Below are positions 1 to 5,199 of a DNA stretch of 7,029 nucleotides, piece after piece (position 1 is the stretch's first letter; each line of letters starts with the position of its first letter). The stretch covers positions 1 through 7,029 of the forward strand of contig UQCM01000100.1 in assembly GCA_900539525.1 (NCBI GenBank), in the 5' to 3' direction. The notes below the pieces were generated by a model. The model was given only the letters and a program-made list of their open reading frames with translations. It had not been told where the DNA came from and did no database searches. The position numbers and the translations under genes are program-made. The stretch comes from an uncultured Blautia sp. (GTDB taxonomy: Bacteria; Bacillota; Clostridia; Lachnospirales; Lachnospiraceae).

Positions 1-72
1 CTGTCGGATTCTCAGGATCTGTCGGATTCTCAGGATCTGTCGGATTCTCAGGATCTGTCGGATTCTCAGGAT
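1..72 (-). repeat. Perfect 18-bp tandem repeat, 4 copies (DPENPT), continuing past the window edge
   Basis: The plus-strand unit ctgtcggattctcaggat occurs four times without a mismatch (1-18, 19-36, 37-54, 55-72). On the coding strand each copy encodes Asp-Pro-Glu-Asn-Pro-Thr. The array is inside the caspase-like gene, keeps the frame and reaches base 1, so the true copy number is unknown. Complete identity, including third codon positions, points to recent expansion or homogenisation. A Pro-rich, acidic, Thr-containing tail of this kind usually acts as an extended stalk through or on the cell wall; that role is inferred. Confidence 0.95.
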
Positions 73-2608
73 CCACCGGGTCTACCGGGTCTACCGGGTC
101 TACCGGGTCTACCGGGTCTACCGGATCCACCGGGTCTACCGGGTCTACCGGGTCTACCGGGTCTACCGGATCCACCGGGTCTACCGGATCCACCGGGTCT
201 ACCGGGTCTACCGGATCCACCGGGTCTACCGGATCTACCGGATCCACCGGGTCTACCGGATCCACCGGGTCTACCGGATCTACGGCCTCCTGTTTCAGTC
301 CCGTTACTGTAATCTCTCTGCCGTCGATTACTTTTACCATTTCTCCTGTCACAGGATCCTTTACCTCAAGTGTCAGCTTATATACACCGGATGCTGCCAT
401 CTCCCCTTCTGCTGTTCTTCCATCCCAGGTGATCTGATTTGCTCCGGCTGGCATCTCCTGACCATCTGCCAGAACAGCTGTCTGTTTTCCATCCTTATCA
501 TAGAGCACAGCTCTGACAACTGACGCATAATTCAGGCTGTATTCCAGTAACACCGCACTTTCTGTACCTTCTGTAAATGCTGCCTCAAGCCCCGTTTCAG
601 GGATCACCGCCTCCGGCTTAAACTCTTCTGTCGTAACAGTGAACACTTCTGACGACGCAGTCACGGCTTCCAGATCACTGTCCGGCTGGAGAGCGATCTT
701 TACCTTATAGTTTCCGGTCGACGCGATCAAAGGTCCATCCACCTTGCAGTCCCAGTCAACTGCATATTTCGTACCGTTTGTCACCACGGCATCTTTCAGC
801 ATAGTCCGCACCAGAATCTCCTGTTCATCCTGAAGCTTATATATCTGCATAGATACCGTTCCCGCACAGTTTACCCCAAAGACGATCCTGGGATTCTTTT
901 CTTCTTCCTTTAACGGAAGCAGTATCTGTGCCGGGGACACGGAAAGTTCTGTCACCTCCGCCTGCGCCACATACTTTCTGACCGTGATTCTCTCAATCTT
1001 CTGCGTCTCGACTGCTCCGGATGCGATCACAAACACCTGATAGAGTCCATCGGGTACCATGTCGCCATCCTTATTCTTGCCGTCCCAGTAGAAATTCCGA
1101 TAGCAGTTTCCCTGCTTCATGGTATTCGTACTCTCATGATACTCCGTAGGCACGATCTGCATCAGCTCATTTTCTCCCAGACTGCGCACAAAGTTCCCTT
1201 CCGCATCATAAACCCTGCAGCTCAGATAAGGAACCGCCTGTTCTTCATCTGTCGTGGTACCGAAATCTGCCGTTACCGTCAGCTCATTTCCTTCTTCCGT
1301 TGTAAATACCCCATCTGTATAATGATCGCCCGCAAACAGGATCTGAAGCTTATCCTTCATGCTCTCATCCGGAGCAGCTGTTACGGTAAATGGTATCATA
1401 TACCGTAAATCCTGCCCTGCCGTCTGTGCGATAAAATAATAATTTCCATCAGCATAATCTGTAAGATCAAAGCTTATGACCCCACTTTCATATACCGGAA
1501 ATAAATTTTTCTTCTTGTACAGAACACGTTCAATATTGCTGTAATTCGGAAGTTCCAGCGCATAATGCATATCCGAGTATTCCAGACTGCCAAGAGTTGT
1601 GCTGTCTCCCCGGTAAATTCCGTAATCTACGATTGTCTGAATGCCTGAGTGAAACAGTACCTGCAGCTTTGACACTCCATTGTCTTCTTTTATGGATGCC
1701 TTCTCAAACGTGATCTTCGGCACATACCCTTCAGCTACCGGAAGGAAGCATCCCGCATCCTCCGCCGGATAGGATCTGACATGATTGGCCGCATAATGAT
1801 ATGTATTTTCGATATATCTGTGTATCTCACTCAGGGACACTTCTCCGTTCCTGTCCAGATCGGCAGAAACCACATTCAATCCGTATCCTGTTTCTTCCGA
1901 CACTTTTGCCGGATCCACACCTGCTCCATAACAGAGTGTCGCAGTAAAACCGCCCAGAACACTAGCGCCGAAATCCATCTGCCAGGAAAGCTCTTCCGGA
2001 CTTGATGCCATCAGCAGCTTAAACCTTGAATTTGTGAGTGCGGATCTTGCTGTTTTTCCACTTTCTGTAACTGCTGACTGGAAATTGTTCACAAAGGTTT
2101 CCACAAAACTTTCGCTTGAAGTCCCACCTGTCAGGCTCCTGCTGGCAAGACCCCCGGAATAGCAGCAGTCCACGACGAGGATATTCGTACCCTCAATGCC
2201 TTCGAAACTCTTTGCAAGCTCATCGGCTGTCATGACAGCCGTTCCACCCAGATACAGCCCGTTCCTGCTGCCATGACCGGAATAATAGAGATAATTGATA
2301 TCCTCTGATGAGGCCTCTGCAAATGTATCCTGAATGGAAGCCTTCACTCCTTCTACAGTAGTAACACCGTCTTTCTCCTTCACTACATCCTTTACAATAC
2401 CTGCTTCCCCATATGCCTGCTTCAGGATCCTCCTGAAATTCTTACCATCATTCTGGGGTCCCGGAGTCAGATTATTCGCTCCGCCGTAATCTCCTCTGGT
2501 AATCGTCAGTACACGTACCTGCCCGTCTGCTGCCTGCGTCTTTGTCTGAACCCCCAGAAATATACACACTGCAAGGAACATGATCAGCCACCGTAACTTT
2601 TCCTTCAC
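1..2608 (-). CDS. Secreted caspase-like (C14) cysteine peptidase with EF-hand loop, FlgD-like Ig modules and DPV/DPENPT repeat tail; 3' end outside window
   Basis: Predicted exported cysteine peptidase of the caspase/metacaspase type (clan CD, family C14). I read 869 codons from GTG at 2608 to the window edge with no stop. Residues 1-26 form a signal peptide (KEKLR, hydrophobic core, cleavage near TQA-AD). The caspase fold spans about 31-290: YYSGHG carries the catalytic His112, VVDCCYSGG the catalytic Cys149, and ASSPEELSWQ...GGFTATL (201-225) resembles the small-subunit segment. A canonical EF-hand loop follows (Asp250, Asp252, Asn254, Ser258, Glu261), as in many bacterial caspases, so calcium dependence is possible. 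Residues 291-410 are probably beta-rich but unrecognised. Three FlgD-like Ig modules follow (about 420-545, 551-660, 664-770), each with a WD motif (Trp508, Trp619, Trp728). From 777 comes DPV x23, then DPENPT x4. GTG is preferred because AAAGGAG lies 8 bases upstream. A separate promoter precedes it. The natural substrate and the C-terminal anchor are not visible. Confidence 0.9.
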   Translation of the reverse strand, partial: MKEKLRWLIMFLAVCIFLGVQTKTQAADGQVRVLTITRGDYGGANNLTPGPQNDGKNFRRILKQAYGEAGIVKDVVKEKDGVTTVEGVKASIQDTFAEASSEDINYLYYSGHGSRNGLYLGGTAVMTADELAKSFEGIEGTNILVVDCCYSGGLASRSLTGGTSSESFVETFVNNFQSAVTESGKTARSALTNSRFKLLMASSPEELSWQMDFGASVLGGFTATLCYGAGVDPAKVSEETGYGLNVVSADLDRNGEVSLSEIHRYIENTYHYAANHVRSYPAEDAGCFLPVAEGYVPKITFEKASIKEDNGVSKLQVLFHSGIQTIVDYGIYRGDSTTLGSLEYSDMHYALELPNYSNIERVLYKKKNLFPVYESGVISFDLTDYADGNYYFIAQTAGQDLRYMIPFTVTAAPDESMKDKLQILFAGDHYTDGVFTTEEGNELTVTADFGTTTDEEQAVPYLSCRVYDAEGNFVRSLGENELMQIVPTEYHESTNTMKQGNCYRNFYWDGKNKDGDMVPDGLYQVFVIASGAVETQKIERITVRKYVAQAEVTELSVSPAQILLPLKEEEKNPRIVFGVNCAGTVSMQIYKLQDEQEILVRTMLKDAVVTNGTKYAVDWDCKVDGPLIASTGNYKVKIALQPDSDLEAVTASSEVFTVTTEEFKPEAVIPETGLEAAFTEGTESAVLLEYSLNYASVVRAVLYDKDGKQTAVLADGQEMPAGANQITWDGRTAEGEMAASGVYKLTLEVKDPVTGEMVKVIDGREITVTGLKQEAVDPVDPVDPVDPVDPVDPVDPVDPVDPVDPVDPVDPVDPVDPVDPVDPVDPVDPVDPVDPVDPVDPVDPVDPENPTDPENPTDPENPTDPENPT
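73..279 (-). repeat. 9-bp tandem repeat, 23 copies (DPV) in three codon variants
   Basis: Twenty-three consecutive 9-bp units encode Asp-Pro-Val within the caspase-like gene. Only silent variants occur: A = GAT CCG GTA, B = GAC CCG GTG, C = GAC CCG GTA. In coding direction the order is ABABAABACBABACCCBACCCCB. It is mostly blocks of A-Cn-B, with the C runs longest (3 and 4) near the distal end. That pattern suggests slippage or unequal exchange while the peptide stays unchanged. Because the unit is a multiple of three, copy-number changes alter stalk length and never the frame. Confidence 0.96.
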
Positions 2609-2616
2609 GCCATCCA

Positions 2617-2623
2617 CTCCTTT
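2617..2623 (-). promoter_or_regulatory. Ribosome binding site fixing the GTG start of the caspase-like gene
   Basis: AAAGGAG on the minus strand lies 8 bases before GTG at 2608, an optimal distance. An ATG at 2613 reads Met-Ala-stop and is too close to this site to use. The next in-frame ATG, at 2581, would remove the positively charged n-region of the signal peptide. GTG is therefore the best start. Confidence 0.8.
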
Positions 2624-2636
2624 ATGCTTTTCTTTT

Positions 2637-2666
2637 ACTATAACACATTCCTTCCAGTGTTTCCAA
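2637..2666 (-). promoter_or_regulatory. Predicted sigma-A-type promoter for the caspase-like gene
   Basis: On the minus strand, TTGGAA (2666-2661) is followed after 18 bases by TATAGT (2642-2637). A TG sits one base before the -10 box, giving an extended -10. Matches to consensus are 4/6 and 5/6. Transcription would start near 2630 and leave a leader of about 20 bases that just contains the ribosome binding site. This suggests the caspase-like gene can be expressed independently of the upstream operon. Confidence 0.6.
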
Positions 2667-2702
2667 GATTTTCTTCCGCATTTTATGACAAAGAAAGAGC
2701 GT

Positions 2703-2752
2703 GTTACTGGTCACGGAGTGAACAGTAACTTACTCTTCACTCTGTGACCGGT
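2703..2752. repeat. Paired imperfect palindromes able to form one long hairpin (REP-like intergenic element)
   Basis: Bases 2703-2729 form a palindrome (GTTACTG/CAGTAAC and TCAC/GTGA around GGA). A related half (TTCACTCTGTGACCGGT, 2736-2752) pairs with 2706-2722 to give a 17-bp stem with a 13-base loop. The element begins three bases after the stop of the 192-residue gene. Read as plus-strand RNA, both imperfect positions become G-U wobbles; read as minus-strand RNA they are A-C mismatches. No clean U-run follows on either strand, so a standard intrinsic terminator is doubtful. An mRNA-end stabiliser or a dispersed intergenic repeat seems more likely. Confidence 0.65.
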
Positions 2753-2754
2753 GC

Positions 2755-3333
2755 TCAAAGAGTGTTATCCTCTTTTCGGAACAGAGCGATCACTTCTTCT
2801 GCCCCCTCCATATCCTCTTCTCCGTGGATCTCCTCCAGAAGCCAGGAATCATCATTCTCCCAGTAATCATCCACGCGTACCGGCATATTTTCAATCAGAT
2901 GATTCATCCGCGTATGGATGTAATACAGCCCCTTTTGAACACTGTCAACTTCTTTCATGTAGCTGTCGATCTTATACTTTGCAGCGATCAGCTGCAGGCC
3001 TTTATTCTCAAGCTCTGCGTTGATCCTGGCAGTAACTGCCTCCTTCTGTTCATCGACCCTGCGGACTGCCTCCTGCAGAATGCGGTCTCTCTGCTGCTTC
3101 GCCTCATCTACGATATCCTTCGCATTCTTATTGGCATCGGCCAGTACCTTTGATATGGTATCAAAGTCCATGAATCCCTGATCCGTTTCCATTTTTGCCT
3201 TTTCAAGCTCTTCTTCCTTCTTTGCAAGCTGTCCATTGACTGCCTGCAGTTTCTCGCTTAGTTTATTCTTTTCACGGAACAATTCTTCATTTTCCCTGCG
3301 CAACAGCTCATTATTTTTACGAAGCAGATCCAT
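2755..3333 (-). CDS. Coiled-coil protein resembling the C-terminal part of DivIVA-like proteins
   Basis: Soluble cytoplasmic protein of 192 residues with no signal peptide or membrane segment. Residues 1-50 are a highly charged heptad-rich coiled coil. Residues 57-95 (from FDTISKVLADANKNAKDI through EAKQQRDRILQEA) closely resemble the Ala/Glu-rich helical tail of DivIVA-family proteins. Helix continues to about 150, then an acidic C-terminus follows (DDYWENDDSW, GEEDMEGAEE). The ATG at 3333 has only a weak ribosome binding site: AGGGAG abuts the start and AGAGG lies 11 bases away. The gene is in the same frame as the upstream DivIVA-like gene, separated by TAA plus 11 sense codons, so the two may once have been one gene of about 320 codons. 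A role as scaffold for the membrane proteins encoded upstream is inferred. It is the last gene of the probable operon. Confidence 0.8.
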   Translation of the reverse strand: MDLLRKNNELLRRENEELFREKNKLSEKLQAVNGQLAKKEEELEKAKMETDQGFMDFDTISKVLADANKNAKDIVDEAKQQRDRILQEAVRRVDEQKEAVTARINAELENKGLQLIAAKYKIDSYMKEVDSVQKGLYYIHTRMNHLIENMPVRVDDYWENDDSWLLEEIHGEEDMEGAEEVIALFRKEDNTL

Positions 3334-3366
3334 CTCCCTGTGATCCTCTGAAGCCTCTTTTCCCTT

Positions 3367-3720
3367 TTACTCCCTCTCTGCCTGCTTCCCGGATCCTTCG
3401 TTCTTTTGTTTCGCCTCCTCCTGTTTCTTCAGATCGGCTTCCTTCTGTTGCATTTGCACTTCCTGTTGTTCCAGTTTTTCCTGCGTCTTCCTGAGCTCTT
3501 CCTCTTTTTTTGTCAACGCCATCCGGAGTTCTTCCACCTCGGCACTCTTTTCTTCCGCACTGCCATTCTGATCGATCTGACGCAGCAGCTGGTTCTTTTC
3601 TCTCTGGTGAAGCACCTTGATTGATTCAATCTCATTTTCCAGCGTCTGAATATACTCCTGTACATCTGTTTTATTGTAGCCGCCAAATAATGCTACACGA
3701 AACATCTCATTTTTAGCCAT
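3367..3720 (-). CDS. Short DivIVA-like protein: N-terminal membrane-targeting domain plus coiled coil
   Basis: Cytoplasmic protein of 117 residues. Residues 6-35 (FRVALFGGYNKTDVQEYIQT and the following ENEIESIK) match the N-terminal DivIVA domain, in which a turn before the coiled coil (here LFGGYN, 11-16) carries membrane-inserting residues and favours curved membrane such as poles and septa. Residues 55-105 are Glu/Lys/Gln-rich coiled coil, and the end is polar and probably disordered (KQKNEGSGKQAERE). The start is well supported: AGGAGG lies 7 bases before ATG. It begins 41 bases after the DUF4956 gene stops. DivIVA proteins are normally longer and have a second coiled-coil segment. Here that segment appears in the next open frame, in phase after a single TAA, so this may be a truncated or split gene. 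Polar placement of the upstream membrane system is an inference. Confidence 0.82.
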   Translation of the reverse strand: MAKNEMFRVALFGGYNKTDVQEYIQTLENEIESIKVLHQREKNQLLRQIDQNGSAEEKSAEVEELRMALTKKEEELRKTQEKLEQQEVQMQQKEADLKKQEEAKQKNEGSGKQAERE

Positions 3721-3761
3721 TTTCTTTCCTCCTGCTTTACTGATTTTCGCTTTTCTTTCTG

Positions 3762-4445
3762 CTACCCATGATATTCTCCATTATACTGGATCAGGGTTGC
3801 ATCCTGAACACCTTCAATCGCCTTGATATTTTCAAGAAACAAGGTATTATTGCTCCGGCAGATGATTTCCATGGTAAGCTCGGTCATCTGGTCCCGGATG
3901 GTTTTTGATTTGAGCTGATGCTTCATCCTGCTCACCGTACGAAGGATCTCATCCCCGGCAAGTGCCGAATCGTAGTGAACGACCAGAATAAAGATCATTC
4001 CTTTTCTTCTCTGATTATAGAACAGGTGGATGACCAGAATCATGACGATCATTGTGATGCCGGCAAGAATATAAAGCCCTGCACCCAGTGTAATGCCGAT
4101 GGAAATCGCCCAGAACAGATACAGAAGATCCATCGGATCCTTGATCGCAGTACGGTAACGCACGATGGAGAGCGCACCTACCATACCGAGGGAAATCACG
4201 ATATTACTGCTGATCGCCAGCGTCAGCATACAGGTCAGAACAGTCATCCCCACCAGTGTCGTCGCAAAGGAACTGGAAAACACCACACCTCCGAAGTAAT
4301 GTCCGTAGACCTTATAAATGATAATGCCAAGAACTACTGCCAGAGCCATAGCTGCGGCAACCTTTAAAAGAAAGTCCCCGGTCAGTCCCTGATTTCCGGC
4401 AAAGGACTCCCACACTGATTTCTTAAAATAATCTTTGATACTCAT
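3762..4445 (-). CDS. DUF4956 family membrane protein, probable partner of the VTC polyphosphate polymerase
   Basis: Integral membrane protein of 227 residues. Four hydrophobic helices are visible at about 25-44, 57-79, 106-123 and 125-142. Between helices 2 and 3 lies the family signature SLGMVGALSIVRYRTAIKDP (85-104), very Arg/Lys-rich and followed by DLLYLFWAISIGI. The C-terminal part (about 148-224) is soluble and alternates beta and alpha, resembling small ACT-like or ferredoxin-like regulatory domains. DUF4956 genes are frequently next to VTC-domain genes, but no biochemical role is established. The start overlaps the VTC stop by 4 bases (ATGA) and has AGGAGG 8 bases upstream, so translation is probably coupled. 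I infer that it anchors the polymerase or conducts its product, doing what the fused membrane part does in eukaryotic VTC proteins. Confidence 0.9.
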   Translation of the reverse strand: MSIKDYFKKSVWESFAGNQGLTGDFLLKVAAAMALAVVLGIIIYKVYGHYFGGVVFSSSFATTLVGMTVLTCMLTLAISSNIVISLGMVGALSIVRYRTAIKDPMDLLYLFWAISIGITLGAGLYILAGITMIVMILVIHLFYNQRRKGMIFILVVHYDSALAGDEILRTVSRMKHQLKSKTIRDQMTELTMEIICRSNNTLFLENIKAIEGVQDATLIQYNGEYHG

Positions 4446-5197
4446 CTCATTCCCCTCCTGTTGGTCTTCGATATCCCTGCCAGTGGATCGGTCAGGTGAT
4501 GTGCTCTCTCGTAGCAGAGTGTATATTTAGAAACTGCCAGAAACTGCAGTCCGTCCAGCGGAAGAAGCTCCCGGATGACCCCAGGCAGAAATTCTGTAAA
4601 CTTTACCTCCAGCACAAGTGTATCCGGCTCAAGGGCCGCCAGTGTCGGCAGCTTCGGATCAAAGATATCATAACCGGCCAGTGCTGCCCTCACATCGCTG
4701 TCAAAGGTAATACGCACATCGCCCTCCTGCCGGATCAGCGGCTCCCGTTCATAGTCTACGATCACCTTTGGTCTTTGCAGCTTCACCGTACATTCATAAT
4801 AAAACTCCTGGCAGAGCAGATTCCTGTGATGCAGAAGGAACGCATAATCCCCCTGCATGATCTGATCAAATTCACTTCTTTTCAGAGTTGCCGAATCCTT
4901 ATGGATATAGCTGCCTCTCTTCTTTTTGCGCTCCAACTTGATCCTGGCATCCGAATAATTGTAAATGCGTATCCTCCATTTCTGCCTTTCTTCGATTCCC
5001 ATCAGCTTCTCTTCATAGGAGGTATTCCAGTAATCATCAAAATAAAGGCTGCGGATCATATATTTTCCGTTTACCGCATGGGCATCCGGTGTCATAAACG
5101 GCAGCAGTCTGCGTTTCAGATGCTCTGCTTCCCACAGGGAAATAAAATATTTCCACTCATTTCTGTATGTCTGTCTTTTCTGATAGATTTCTGCCAT
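4442..5197 (-). CDS. VTC-domain polyphosphate polymerase
   Basis: Cytoplasmic enzyme of 251 residues consisting of a single VTC domain, the tunnel-fold family that makes inorganic polyphosphate from nucleoside triphosphate in the eukaryotic VTC complex. Motifs appear in family order: RNEWKYFI (Lys16), IRSLYFDD (48-55), WRIRIYN (Arg75, Arg77), IKLERKKK (Lys87 onward) with Lys100, VDYERE (Arg151), RITFD (Arg162), LEVKF (Glu197, the probable metal ligand) and SKYTL (Lys224). The basic tunnel residues and the acidic metal ligand therefore look intact. It has no SPX sensor domain and no membrane segment, unlike yeast Vtc proteins. The start lies 2 bases after the CotH stop, with GAGG inside the end of that gene. 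It overlaps DUF4956 by 4 bases. Activity is inferred from motifs; some bacterial VTC-domain proteins have not been tested. Confidence 0.92.
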   Translation of the reverse strand: MAEIYQKRQTYRNEWKYFISLWEAEHLKRRLLPFMTPDAHAVNGKYMIRSLYFDDYWNTSYEEKLMGIEERQKWRIRIYNYSDARIKLERKKKRGSYIHKDSATLKRSEFDQIMQGDYAFLLHHRNLLCQEFYYECTVKLQRPKVIVDYEREPLIRQEGDVRITFDSDVRAALAGYDIFDPKLPTLAALEPDTLVLEVKFTEFLPGVIRELLPLDGLQFLAVSKYTLCYERAHHLTDPLAGISKTNRRGMR

Positions 5198-5199
5198 GG

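Noticed and set aside
1..279. Tandem repeats considered as a CRISPR array
   Set aside because: Units are 9 and 18 bp with no spacers, and they translate without interruption as part of a coding sequence.
2250..2608. Dockerin, suggested by the single calcium loop in the caspase-like protein
   Set aside because: Only one loop is present (residues 250-261, near bases 1826-1861) and it sits at the end of the caspase fold, where bacterial caspases often carry an EF-hand; a dockerin needs two loops.
2605..2613. ATG at 2613 upstream of the caspase-like gene, encoding Met-Ala-stop with its TGA overlapping the GTG start
   Set aside because: It lies only 3 bases from the ribosome binding site and encodes two codons. 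A regulatory mini-ORF is possible but nothing supports it over chance.
2703..2752. Standard Rho-independent terminator for the operon
   Set aside because: The stem is long, but no U-run follows directly on either strand and two pairs are mismatched in the operon's own transcript.
3918..4367. Plus-strand open frame of 149 codons inside the DUF4956 gene
   Set aside because: The translation is His/Asp-rich, without domain-like features, lies entirely antisense to a well-supported gene and lacks a ribosome binding site.
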